NCBI GenBank assembly: GCA_003221515.1
Contig: QHSI01000109.1
Span: 1 to 64,000 of the forward strand
Source: Candidatus Rokuibacteriota bacterium
GTDB taxonomy: Bacteria; Methylomirabilota; Methylomirabilia; Rokubacteriales; CSP1-6
Reading direction: 5' to 3'
Length of the DNA: 64,000 nucleotides
Positions 7,786 to 15,959 of this stretch are shown here, in pieces. Every line of letters begins with the position of its first letter. Position 1 is the first letter of the stretch. The position numbers were made by a program, and so were the translations under genes. The notes under the pieces are model-generated. The model was not told the origin of the DNA. It saw only the letters and a list, made by a program, of their open reading frames with translations, and did not search any database.

Positions 7786-9024
7786 ATGCACCTCATGTAC
7801 TTCACCGAGCAGCCGATGTCGGCCTATCCAGCGGACAAAGGGCGCGAGTTCGGCGCCACCGCGTTGATGTTCTCGAACAAGCACTTCGATCCGGTCGCCG
7901 GCAGCCGCCTCTACAACGAGTATCTCGAGCACTATCGGCTCGCCGAGGATGTCGGCTTCGACGGGATCATGCTGAACGAGCACCACAACGCACCGTTCTG
8001 CATGCAGGCCAAGTGCAACGTCTTCGCGTCGATCCTGGCGGCCACGACGAAGCGCGTGAAGATCGTTTTGCTCGGCAACCCGCTACCGCTCGCCGAGAAT
8101 CCGGTCCGGCTCGCCGAGGAGCTGGCGATGATCGACATGGTCTCGCGCGGCCGCCTCGTCTCGGGCTTCGTGCGCGGCGGCGGCCAGGAGCAGCTCGCCA
8201 CCGGCGTGAACCCGGCCTTCAACCGCGAGCGCTTCGAGGAAGCGCACGACCTCATCGTGAAGGCGTGGACCCAGCCGGGGCCGTTCCGCTGGGAAGGCAC
8301 GCACTACCAGCATCGCGTGGTGAACCCGTGGGCGGTGCCGCTCCAGAAGCCGCACCCCCGCGTCTGGATCCCGGGTGTCCTCAGCAAGGAGACGATCGTC
8401 TGGGCCGCGCGCAAGCGCTATCCGTACATCGCGCTCAGCACCGAGATCGAGGCGACCAAGAAGATCTGGGAGCAATACGACCGCGTGGCGGCCGAGACCG
8501 GCTACGCCGGCGGCCCCGAGTACCGCGGCTATCTCCAGCGCTGTCACGTCGCCGAGACCGAAGAAAAGGCGATGCAGAACGCGCAGCAGTTCATGTGGAT
8601 GCAGGGCGAGTTCACCGGTCTGGCGCATCCGGTCTGGTCCACCCCTTCGGGCTACTTCTCGCCGTCCTACCGGTCGGCGTTCGTCGAGTACGCGGTCGGG
8701 CGTCGCTCCAACCCGCGCGGCGCCGCGTTCGAGGAGCAGATCAAGAACCAGCAGATCGTCGCCGGGACGCCGAAGACGGTCATCCCGAAGCTCCGGCGCC
8801 TGCTCGAGGAGACGCGGCCGTCGATCATGGGGTTCTGGGCGGCCGACGGGTTCGTCTCCAGTGAAGACACGAAGAAGTGCATCCGGCTCCTCGGCGAGGA
8901 GGTGCTTCCCGCGCTCCGGGAGTTCGCCAAGGAGCTCGACCTGTGGAGTCCGTTCGAAGCCAACTCGCCCGTGAGCATGCAATTCCAGGCGCCCGCCCAG
9001 CCGGCCGGCGCGACGACCATTTGA
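7786..9024 (+). CDS. LLM-class flavin-dependent oxidoreductase
   Basis: A 412-residue luciferase-like monooxygenase (bacterial luciferase TIM-barrel superfamily). Visible features are MHLMYFTEQPMSAYP, the barrel strand FDGIMLNEHHNAPF, VKIVLLGNPLPLAENPVRLAEELAMIDMVSRGRLVSGFVRG and the substrate-channel segment near GTHYQHRVVNPW. Relatives use reduced FMN or F420 for oxidation of organic substrates. The ATG at 7786 has AAGGAGAGACCG and lies 10 nt after the hydrolase stop. The context (hydrolase, LLM, solute-binding protein) suggests uptake and oxidative degradation of one organic compound, identity unknown. Confidence 0.9.
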   Translation: MHLMYFTEQPMSAYPADKGREFGATALMFSNKHFDPVAGSRLYNEYLEHYRLAEDVGFDGIMLNEHHNAPFCMQAKCNVFASILAATTKRVKIVLLGNPLPLAENPVRLAEELAMIDMVSRGRLVSGFVRGGGQEQLATGVNPAFNRERFEEAHDLIVKAWTQPGPFRWEGTHYQHRVVNPWAVPLQKPHPRVWIPGVLSKETIVWAARKRYPYIALSTEIEATKKIWEQYDRVAAETGYAGGPEYRGYLQRCHVAETEEKAMQNAQQFMWMQGEFTGLAHPVWSTPSGYFSPSYRSAFVEYAVGRRSNPRGAAFEEQIKNQQIVAGTPKTVIPKLRRLLEETRPSIMGFWAADGFVSSEDTKKCIRLLGEEVLPALREFAKELDLWSPFEANSPVSMQFQAPAQPAGATTI

Positions 9025-9038
9025 GGAGAGATATCGAG

Positions 9039-10571
9039 ATGCCGGTCCGCTCCCTCGTGCTGGCCCTTGCTCTCGGCGCCGTCCTCTTCACCCCGAGCTC
9101 GCCGGCTCTCGCGACGACCGACCCCGGAACCCTGCACATCGGCGTCCACGTGACGCTCGTCTCGCGCTGGCTCGATCCCGGTGATACCGAGGCGCTCATC
9201 ACCCCGTTCATGCTGCTCTACTTCCTGCACGACGCGCTCGTGAAGCCGATGCCGAGCTCGATCAACACGCCGAGCCTGGCGGAGTCGTGGTCGACATCGA
9301 AAGATGGCCTCACGTACGACTTCGTCCTCCGCAAGAACGCCAAGTTCCACAACGGCGATCCGGTGACGGCCGACGACGTGAAGTTCACCTTCGAGCGTTA
9401 CAAGGGCGCGTCGGCCAAGCTGCTCAAGGACAGGGTGAAGGAGGTTCAGGTCGTCGCCCCGAACCGCGTGCGCTTCGTGCTCAAGGAGCCGTGGCCGGAC
9501 TTCATCGCGTTCTACGGCACCTCGGCGACCGGCGCCTCGTGGATCGTGCCCAAGAAGTACGTCGAGAAGGTCGGCGAGGAGGGCTTCAAGAAAGCCCCGG
9601 TAGGCGCCGGACCCTTCAAGTTCGTGTCCTTCAACCCCGGGATCGAGCTCGTGCTCGAGGCGTTCCCCGAGTACTGGCGAAAGGCGCCGCAGGTCAAGCG
9701 AGTCGTCATGCGTAGCATCCCCGACGAGAGCACGCGCGCGGCGGCCGTGAAGACCGGCGAGGTCGATCTCGCCTATCTCTTCGTCGGCGCGGTCGCCGAG
9801 GATCTGCGTCGCGCGCCCGGCGTCAAGCTCGTCGCCCCCCTGCTCTACGGCATCTACTGGCTGGACTTCCTCGACCAGTGGGATCCGAAGTCGCCCTGGC
9901 ACGACCGGCGCGTGCGCCAGGCCGCAAGCCTGGCCATCGACCGGTCGGCGATCAATCAGGCGGAGATGCTGGGGTACGGGAAGCCCACGGGAGGCTTCGT
10001 GCCGCCCGAGTTCGACTTCGCACTGCGCATCGAGCCGCCGGCCCTCGACCCCAAGCGCGCCAAGCAGCTACTGACCGAGGCCGGCTATCCGAACGGCTTC
10101 GATGCCGGCGACCTGACGCCGCTGCCGCCCTACACGTCGCTGGGCGAGACGGTCGGCGGCTATCTGCAAGGCATCGGGATCCGCAGCAGGGTCCGGGTCA
10201 TGGAGCGCGCGACGTACATGACCTCGTGGCACGAGAAGAAGCTGAAGGGGCTTCTCATCGGCGCGACGGGCGCCGCCGGGAACGCGGCGGCCCGCCTCGA
10301 GCCGTTCGTGACCAAGAACGGCATCTACGCGTACGGCTCGCTGCCCGAGATCGACGATCTGTTCCAGCGCCAGGCGAAGGAGCTCGACCGCAAGCAGCGC
10401 GAGGTTCTCTTGCACCAGATCCAGAAGCTGGTCGCCGACCAGGTCATCGCCGCGCCGATCTTCCAGCAGGGCTTCATCTGGGGCGTCGGCGCGCGCGTCG
10501 ACGTGTCCGGCGCCGGCCTCATCCAGGGCTATCCGTACGCGGCCCCCACCGAGGACCTGAAGCTCAAGTAG
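9039..10571 (+). CDS. ABC transporter substrate-binding protein, family 5
   Basis: A 510-residue periplasmic binding protein of the peptide/nickel type (SBP_bac_5). The signal peptide is LVLALALGAVLFTPSSPALA. Family hallmarks are LAESWSTSKDGLTYDFVLRKNAKFHNGDPVTADDVKFTFERYK, VGAGPFKFVSF and RRVRQAASLAIDRSAIN. It delivers peptides or other small organic ligands to a DppBCDF/OppBCDF-type transporter. No permease or ATPase gene is nearby, so it must use components encoded elsewhere. The start at 9039 follows TTGAGGAGAGATATCGAG, 14 nt after the LLM gene. Confidence 0.9.
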   Translation: MPVRSLVLALALGAVLFTPSSPALATTDPGTLHIGVHVTLVSRWLDPGDTEALITPFMLLYFLHDALVKPMPSSINTPSLAESWSTSKDGLTYDFVLRKNAKFHNGDPVTADDVKFTFERYKGASAKLLKDRVKEVQVVAPNRVRFVLKEPWPDFIAFYGTSATGASWIVPKKYVEKVGEEGFKKAPVGAGPFKFVSFNPGIELVLEAFPEYWRKAPQVKRVVMRSIPDESTRAAAVKTGEVDLAYLFVGAVAEDLRRAPGVKLVAPLLYGIYWLDFLDQWDPKSPWHDRRVRQAASLAIDRSAINQAEMLGYGKPTGGFVPPEFDFALRIEPPALDPKRAKQLLTEAGYPNGFDAGDLTPLPPYTSLGETVGGYLQGIGIRSRVRVMERATYMTSWHEKKLKGLLIGATGAAGNAAARLEPFVTKNGIYAYGSLPEIDDLFQRQAKELDRKQREVLLHQIQKLVADQVIAAPIFQQGFIWGVGARVDVSGAGLIQGYPYAAPTEDLKLK

Positions 10572-10598
10572 TTTCTAAAGCTCGAGTAATCTCTGAGG

Positions 10599-11873
10599 TC
10601 ACGTCGCCCGCGCGGGTCTCCACGCGAGGCCCGCGCGGTGCGCGACCAGCACGATCACCGCCACGCCCAGCAGGCCGGCCGCGCCACCCGCGGCGCAGGC
10701 CACGCGCACGCCCAGGTGCTCGGCGATGGTCCCCACCAGCAGCGAGCCGAAGGGCGTCATGCCGGCGAAGGTGACGGTGTAGAGCCCCATCACCCGACCG
10801 CGGAGGGCGTTGGGCGCGGTGAGCTGCAGCGTGGTGTTGCAGCCCGTCGTGAAGAAGATCTGACAGCCTCCCAGCAGCGCCAGCACGAAGGCCGCGGTAG
10901 CGAAATGGTGGGCCGTCGCCAGCGCCAGAAGGCCCGTGCAGAGGACCAGCGCCGAGCCGGCGAGGAACGAGAGCGGCGGCAGGTCGCGGCGCAGCAGCGC
11001 GATCCCGAACCCCCCGGCGACGGCGCCGACGCCGAGCGCCGACATGAGCAGGCCGAATCCGTGAGCGCCGAGCTTCAGCATGTCGCGGGCGACGAGCGGG
11101 ACGACTACGTTGAAGTTGAGGACCAGCAGGCTCACCACGATCATCAACCCGAGCGTGAACGCGACGGGCGGAGTTTCCGCCGCGTAGGTCACCGCGCCGA
11201 GGAGCCCCTTCCCGATCCCGATGCGTCCGGCGGGATCGGGCTGGCCGTCCGTGCGGATCGCGAGAAGCACCGCGAGCACGACGACGAAGCTCGCGCCATT
11301 CAGGAGGAACGCCATCGCGACACCGAACCCCGAGATGAGCAGCCCAGCGACGGCGGGCCCGACGATGCGCGCGCCGTTCATGACGACGGAGTTGAGCGCG
11401 ACCGCGTTCGCCAGGTCGGGGCGCCCGACGAGATCGGTCACGTAGGCCTGGCGCGCTGGAATATCGAGCGCGCGGCCGAGCCCGTAGACGGCCGCGAGGA
11501 CCGCGACGTGCCAGAACTGGACGTGGCCGCTCCAGACGAGCCCGGCCAGCACCAGCGCCTGGAGCTTCATCGCCAGCTGGCTGATGAGCAACACGCGTTT
11601 CTTCGCGAACCGATCGCTCAGCGCGCCGCCGACCGGCGACAGGAGGAGGATCGGCGTGAACTGCAGCGCGCTGACGACGCCGAGCTGGAGCGGAGACTGC
11701 GTGATCTCGAGCACCAGCCACGCCTGCGCCACGCTCTGCATCCACGTGCCGATTTGCGAGATCAGCTGGCCGGCCCAGAAGAGCCGGAAGTCGCGGTGCC
11801 GGAGAGCGCCGAGACGTGCTCCGCGCGGCGCATGCTCGCCTGCTCCTCGGGTGCCATCCGGTCCCCCGGGCAT
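10599..11873 (-). CDS. MFS transporter (EntS/MFS_3-like exporter)
   Basis: A 424-residue major-facilitator protein with about 12 hydrophobic segments. It begins LGALRHRDFRLFWAGQLISQIGTWMQ, the typical opening of the EntS/MFS_3 group. Other cues are FAKKRVLLISQ (loop 2-3 motif A region), GLGRALDIPARQAYVTDLV and NALRGRVMGLYTVTFAGMTPFGSLLVG. Members export siderophores, drugs or metabolites. The start at 11873 has GTCAGGAGCG. The ORF-track start at 13310 adds 479 residues that are only antisense of the phosphodiesterase gene. It is convergent with the binding-protein gene upstream. Confidence 0.88.
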   Translation of the reverse strand: MPGGPDGTRGAGEHAPRGARLGALRHRDFRLFWAGQLISQIGTWMQSVAQAWLVLEITQSPLQLGVVSALQFTPILLLSPVGGALSDRFAKKRVLLISQLAMKLQALVLAGLVWSGHVQFWHVAVLAAVYGLGRALDIPARQAYVTDLVGRPDLANAVALNSVVMNGARIVGPAVAGLLISGFGVAMAFLLNGASFVVVLAVLLAIRTDGQPDPAGRIGIGKGLLGAVTYAAETPPVAFTLGLMIVVSLLVLNFNVVVPLVARDMLKLGAHGFGLLMSALGVGAVAGGFGIALLRRDLPPLSFLAGSALVLCTGLLALATAHHFATAAFVLALLGGCQIFFTTGCNTTLQLTAPNALRGRVMGLYTVTFAGMTPFGSLLVGTIAEHLGVRVACAAGGAAGLLGVAVIVLVAHRAGLAWRPARAT

Positions 11874-11978
11874 CGCTCCTGACTCTACACGAGCCGACTT
11901 CGCGAGAAAGACACGTAATGCACACAGCCCCGCAAACGTGACATGCTCTGATCCGCCTCGAGAACAGGAGAGGACCCC

Positions 11979-14201
11979 ATGGACCGCGCACCACGCGCCG
12001 TCGCTCTCGTCACCGCCATCGTCGCCGCCATCGCCGTCGCCGCCTGCACCCACTTCGCGGCGGCCGACGAGGGCCGGATCAAAGCGTCGAACCCTCAAGT
12101 CGTCGTGATCTCCCTCGACGGCGCCAAGTCGGATCTGGTCCAGAGCTATCTGGCGACGGGCGTGCTGGACAAGAAGACCGGCCTCGGCCGCCTCAAGGCG
12201 CACGGGGTCGTCGCCGAGCAGAACGTCACGGTCACACCCTCGGTGACCGCCGTCGCTCACATCGCGATCGCCACCGGGTCCACCGCGCCGCACAACGACA
12301 TTCCCCTGAACACCTTCCATCCCGTCGCCGCCTCGATCGGCACCGGTATCAGTGGCTTCGCCGCGCCGATCGGCGGCTACCAGCTGAGCCCGCTCGGCGC
12401 GACCACGACGCCGACAGCGGAGCCCTTGTGGGTGCAGCTGCGAAAGGCCGGGAAGAAGGTCGTGACCGCCACGTGGCCGGGCAGCGACGGCGCCGACATC
12501 AGCATCGCCGGAACGCTGGTGCAGGCCGCAGTCCCGGCACGCACGACCGACTACACGCTGCCGTTCGGCGCCTTCGGCGGGTTGGGCGCGCAGGGCTTCT
12601 CGCTGAACGCCGGGAGCTTCGTCGCGGCCGACGCGACCTTGAACGGCCAGCTCGCCGCCGCCGGCCGCGTGTCGTTCAGTCCGGTCCAGGTGACGTCGGC
12701 GCCGGTCGAGACCGTGTTCTGCGCGCCGGCGACCACGGCCACCTGCGGGACCACCAACGCGTCGGGTCGCACGCTGCGCTACGACATCAAGGCCGCGGCG
12801 CTCGACACGACCGACGACGACATCGTCAACTACGACACGCTGGTGTTCTTCGAAGCCACCGCCGGCATTGCGCCCGGCCCGTTCGCGCTTCCGTCCACGG
12901 GCCCCGGCTACGTGAAGGTGGGAGGCCCGTCGGGGAAGTTCTTCTTCGAGGGCTCGGGCAACAAGGTCGGCGCCGCGTATTTCGTGAGCCGGCTGGCGGC
13001 CGACCTCTCGACCGTGCGCTTCGCGCGCTACTCGGCGAGCTTCATTCCGCGCAACGCACCCGTGCTCTCGGTGGTGGACGACATCAACAACACCGTCGGC
13101 TTCTGGGCGCCGCAGCCCGACTTCCGCATCCCCGAGCGGCTGAGCCTGGGGTTCGGCAGCTTCCCGGACCTCGAGCTCGAGATGATGTACCGCGATCAGG
13201 TCGAGACGTGGACGACTTATCAGATCCAGGTGGCGCTGCGCGCGATCGCCCAGAATCCCGATGCAGATCTCATCATGCTCTACTTCGAGCAGCCCGATGG
13301 CTCCGGGCATCAGTTCACGCTCACCGACCCTCGCCAGGCGACCAACCCGCTCGACGCCACCACGGTCGGTACACCTGGCAATCCGCCCGGCGCCGTCGGC
13401 CAGGACGCGGACAAGATCGCCCGCTACGACGGCTATCTCAAATTCGCCTACCAGCAGGCGAACAGCGCCGTGGAAGCGATCCTGAACGCGGTCGGCTCAC
13501 GCCCGAACGGTGAGCCGCTGCGCGACGTGTTCGTGGTGTCGGACCACGGGATGGCCCCCTTCCATACTGCGGTGAGCCTGCGAAATCTATTGTCGAACGC
13601 CGGCGTGAACGTGAACCTGCTCGGCTTGCGCACGACCGGCCCGGCGGCCAACGTCCACGTGAACCTCCAGGGCCGCGAAGCCGGCGGGACCGTGACACCC
13701 GCGGACTACCCAGGGCTGGTGGCGCAGGTCGCGGCAGCGCTGCAGGGGGCGATCGATCCGAACGCGTTCTACAACCCCGGCGCCGCGTGGCTCTTCAGCG
13801 ACGTCCTGACGCGGCCGAACGACTGTGGCTTCCCGGGCTTCTGCACCAACGAGAACATCGGCCAGGACACCGGTGACGTCGTGGCCCTGATGATCGAGGG
13901 CTACAACTTCGACGGCTCCCAGAGCCCCGGGGTCGCCCGCCTCGGCGACGCGCCGTTCAACGGGACCACCACCGTCTACTCCGTGCCGAACTTCTATGGC
14001 GCCCACGGCCACAACTCCGAGCTGCCCGCGATGAGCGCGATCCTCTACGCCGCCGGCCCGAGCCTGAAGCAGCTCCGGAAACTCGACGTGATCCACAACA
14101 TCGACGTCGCGCCCACGGTGATGGAAATCCTCGGCGTGGCGCCGGCGCTCACCGTCGACGGCGCGGTGATTCCGAAAATCCTGCGCAAACAGCGCGACTG
14201 A
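11979..14201 (+). CDS. Secreted alkaline phosphatase-superfamily phosphodiesterase
   Basis: A 740-residue secreted enzyme of the type I phosphodiesterase/nucleotide pyrophosphatase group. A signal or lipoprotein-type N-terminus (IVAAIAVAACTHFAAAD) leads into VVVISLDGAKSDL (first metal Asp), TPSVTAVAHIAIATGS (Thr nucleophile region), DGSGHQF, VFVVSDHGMAPFH (Asp-His metal pair) and GHNSELPAMSAI. It cleaves phosphodiesters, possibly nucleotides or phospholipid headgroups. An insertion between the Thr nucleophile and DGSGHQF holds beta-rich sequence with two Cys. The start follows AGGAGAGGACCCC. It is divergent from the MFS gene. Confidence 0.85.
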   Translation: MDRAPRAVALVTAIVAAIAVAACTHFAAADEGRIKASNPQVVVISLDGAKSDLVQSYLATGVLDKKTGLGRLKAHGVVAEQNVTVTPSVTAVAHIAIATGSTAPHNDIPLNTFHPVAASIGTGISGFAAPIGGYQLSPLGATTTPTAEPLWVQLRKAGKKVVTATWPGSDGADISIAGTLVQAAVPARTTDYTLPFGAFGGLGAQGFSLNAGSFVAADATLNGQLAAAGRVSFSPVQVTSAPVETVFCAPATTATCGTTNASGRTLRYDIKAAALDTTDDDIVNYDTLVFFEATAGIAPGPFALPSTGPGYVKVGGPSGKFFFEGSGNKVGAAYFVSRLAADLSTVRFARYSASFIPRNAPVLSVVDDINNTVGFWAPQPDFRIPERLSLGFGSFPDLELEMMYRDQVETWTTYQIQVALRAIAQNPDADLIMLYFEQPDGSGHQFTLTDPRQATNPLDATTVGTPGNPPGAVGQDADKIARYDGYLKFAYQQANSAVEAILNAVGSRPNGEPLRDVFVVSDHGMAPFHTAVSLRNLLSNAGVNVNLLGLRTTGPAANVHVNLQGREAGGTVTPADYPGLVAQVAAALQGAIDPNAFYNPGAAWLFSDVLTRPNDCGFPGFCTNENIGQDTGDVVALMIEGYNFDGSQSPGVARLGDAPFNGTTTVYSVPNFYGAHGHNSELPAMSAILYAAGPSLKQLRKLDVIHNIDVAPTVMEILGVAPALTVDGAVIPKILRKQRD

Positions 14202-14353
14202 CGCATCGTCGATCGACGAACCGGAAACTGCAGCGAGCTCGATCTGACACAGAACTGGCCACAGTGACCAGAGTCCAACCGGTTCGTCCTGCCGCCCGGA
14301 AATCGACGGGTCGCAAGTGGGCGCGAAGGCTCCGGTGTCGCTCGGCTGACGCG

Positions 14354-14369
14354 TGGCACCAAAGCTGCT
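14354..14369 (+). promoter_or_regulatory. Sigma-54 (-24/-12) promoter-like site before pilin gene
   Basis: The sequence tggcaccaaagctgct keeps the invariant GG and GC ten bases apart and matches the TGGCACG-N4-TTGCW consensus at all but two defined positions. It is 68 nt before the pilin start. Type IV pilin genes are often RpoN/PilR-dependent. Inference from motif and position. Confidence 0.5.
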
Positions 14370-14436
14370 CTCCTAAGCACCAACGATCAAACTTTCACTC
14401 CAGAGCAGCCGAGACTGAGTCAGGGGGCTCTAACTA

Positions 14437-14844
14437 ATGTTTCAGTGGTGGACGAAGAAGCGCCTCACGCTCGCGAACCAGCGAGGCTTCACCCTCATCG
14501 AGCTGATGATCGTCGTCGCGATCATCGGCATCCTGGCGGCCATCGCCATCCCGCTCTACGCCAACGTTCAGGCGCGCGCGCGGATCGCCAAGGCCCAGGC
14601 CGACGCCCGGGCCCTCGCCTCGGCGGTGTCGATCTACGCGGCCCACATGGGCAACCTCCCGCCTGCGCTGGCGGATCTGTCGGTGGCCACGGTCAACGCT
14701 CAGGGGCAGAATGCCGGTCCGTTCATGGCCGGTACCGTTGCGCCTCCGACCGGTTGGTCCAATTACGCGTATGCGCTAAGCCTCGCGGCCGGTACCTTCA
14801 ACATCTCCGCGACCGGCGACACCACGACCGTCTCGCTCCCGTAA
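14437..14844 (+). CDS. Type IV pilin / GspG-like pseudopilin
   Basis: A 135-residue prepilin. After a short basic leader comes the PilD site: cleavage after Gly in [20 protein letters not shown], with Phe and Glu+5 conserved. The hydrophobic alpha-1 helix is followed by [29 protein letters not shown], a pattern seen in GspG-like pseudopilins and in minimal pilins. It is an orphan: no pilus ATPase, platform or peptidase gene is nearby. A -24/-12-like promoter lies upstream and a hairpin follows, so it is probably monocistronic and strongly expressed. Confidence 0.85.
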   Translation: MFQWWTKKRLTLANQRGFTLIELMIVVAIIGILAAIAIPLYANVQARARIAKAQADARALASAVSIYAAHMGNLPPALADLSVATVNAQGQNAGPFMAGTVAPPTGWSNYAYALSLAAGTFNISATGDTTTVSLP

Positions 14845-14864
14845 CGATCGGCTCGGAAGCACAC

Positions 14865-14900
14865 CGCGCACGGGAGGGGTCTCGGACCTTCCCGTGCGCG
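14865..14900 (+). terminator. Hairpin downstream of pilin gene
   Basis: An 11-bp perfect stem (cgcgcacggga / tcccgtgcgcg) with a 14-nt loop, beginning 20 nt after the pilin stop. No T-run follows, so it may stabilise the mRNA or act as a GC-rich terminator for the pilin and the convergent lipoprotein gene. Confidence 0.5.
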
Positions 14901-14945
14901 TGTCTACGTCAAGCCGTGCTGAGGCGTTCGTTCGAGCTCGTCGTT

Positions 14946-15368
14946 CTAGATCCAGCCCGAGCCGGGACTCTGATGGAAGGTGTAGTCCCACACGGTGACC
15001 CGGTACTGCGCCGCGACCGGAAGGTTGGGAATCTCGAAGTAAGCGCGCTGGAACCCGTTGACGCCGCCGACCACCCATCCGATCCGCTGCGCCACGAGGG
15101 CGCCGGTCGAATCGAACGCCTGCGCCAGGACGCGAACCGGCTCCGCGCACTCTCCTTGCAGTCCCGTCAGGTGGCCGACGATCCGGCGCGCGCCGCCTCG
15201 CTCCGGCTCGGCCGTCCAATCGACGGCGAAGTGGTGCTCCCAACCGGCCATCAGAGTGGTCGCCGACGTTGAAGGCGTCAGGTAGCCCGAGCTCGCGCAG
15301 GCCGTCGCAGCGACGGCGACCAGCGCGAGTCGTGCAGCCGTGAAGAGCGGCGCAAAGCGCGGCGTCAT
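14946..15368 (-). CDS. Lipoprotein paralogous to the 2761-3180 protein
   Basis: A 140-residue protein with a lipoprotein signal (ALVAVAATACASSG, lipobox ATAC) and one predicted beta-sandwich domain: HHFAVDWTAEPERGGARRIVGHL, RVLAQAFDSTGALVAQRIGW, VNGFQRAYFEIPNLPV and QYRVTVWDYTF. These blocks line up in order with the secreted protein at 2761-3180, so they are diverged paralogues; this one is lipid-anchored. The ATG at 15368 follows GGGAGGACCGC. It is convergent with the pilin gene across the hairpin. Function unknown. Confidence 0.7.
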   Translation of the reverse strand: MTPRFAPLFTAARLALVAVAATACASSGYLTPSTSATTLMAGWEHHFAVDWTAEPERGGARRIVGHLTGLQGECAEPVRVLAQAFDSTGALVAQRIGWVVGGVNGFQRAYFEIPNLPVAAQYRVTVWDYTFHQSPGSGWI

Positions 15369-15959
15369 GCGCGGTCCTCCCGGCTCAGCCTAGCACTACT
15401 CCACGGAATCTTGACGCGCCCCGCTGGTGGGAATCAGGGATGTTCGATACCGCCTCGATCGGCATGTTCAGTTCATGGCTCCGATCAACTGCTAGATCGT
15501 CCGGATCGTCATCGATGCGCTCGACGAATCTTCGGCCATCGCTGTCGGCTTTCGCTGCCTGGCTCACGGTGGCGTCCATCAGTCTCCACGGCGGTCTGCC
15601 GATGCGAATACAAGACCGCCAACATCGAGGTGGACATCGGACTCTTCACGGACGGCCGACTGGCGCATGTCATGGGGCGGGAGTCGTCAGGGATCGCCGT
15701 CTACGACGCCGGGGCCGTGAAGGCGATCAAGGCGGCTTCGCCGTTCCCGCCCGTGCCGCGCGCGTTGATGGCCAAGGCGAAGCCGGGAAGCGCCCGCGTC
15801 CGACGCCCTACTGGCGATCGGCTGCCATATCGAGCGCCTGGAGGCCGTGTACGTCGAGGGACATCGGCCGTGGCAGATGACCCACGTCCTCGGAATCCTG
15901 AGTAGCCGTATAATCCGGGCGACCGCCGAGACACTATGCGCGGCGCGGAGGAGGCGGAC
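15369..15959. other. 590-bp interval with decayed coding sequence
   Basis: There is no intact gene. The first 240 bp show nothing recognisable. The stretch 15612-15800 holds a TonB C-terminal fragment (listed separately). A short open frame in another phase just after it encodes LLAIGCHIERLEAVYVEGHR before a stop near 15905, compatible with the frameshifted tail of a decayed gene. The ribosome site of the next gene (ggaggaggcgg) closes the interval. Confidence 0.5.
15612..15800 (+). pseudogene. TonB C-terminal domain remnant
   Basis: About 60 codons in one frame read NIEVDIGLFTDGRLAHVMGR, SSGIAVYDAGAVKAIKAA and SPFPPVPRALM. This is the C-terminal TonB domain pattern (D-G-x-L, S-S-G, L/Y-D-x-A-A/V-x-A-I, P-F-P-P-x-P) that contacts TonB boxes of outer-membrane receptors. 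No membrane anchor or proline-rich linker is encoded upstream and no start fits, and the frame changes afterwards. Read as the relic of an energy-transducer gene. Confidence 0.5.

Noticed and set aside
10552-10592. Near-duplicate of about 18 nt at the end of the substrate-binding gene (aagctcaagtagtttct / aagctcgagtaatctct)
   Set aside because: Short and imperfect; probably replication slippage without function.
10599-13310. N-terminal 479-residue extension of the MFS transporter ORF
   Set aside because: The extension is antisense to the phosphodiesterase gene and Arg-rich; a strong ribosome site marks the start at 11873.
15385-15579. 64-codon minus-strand ORF in the decayed interval
   Set aside because: No recognised domain or ribosome site; only composition looks protein-like.
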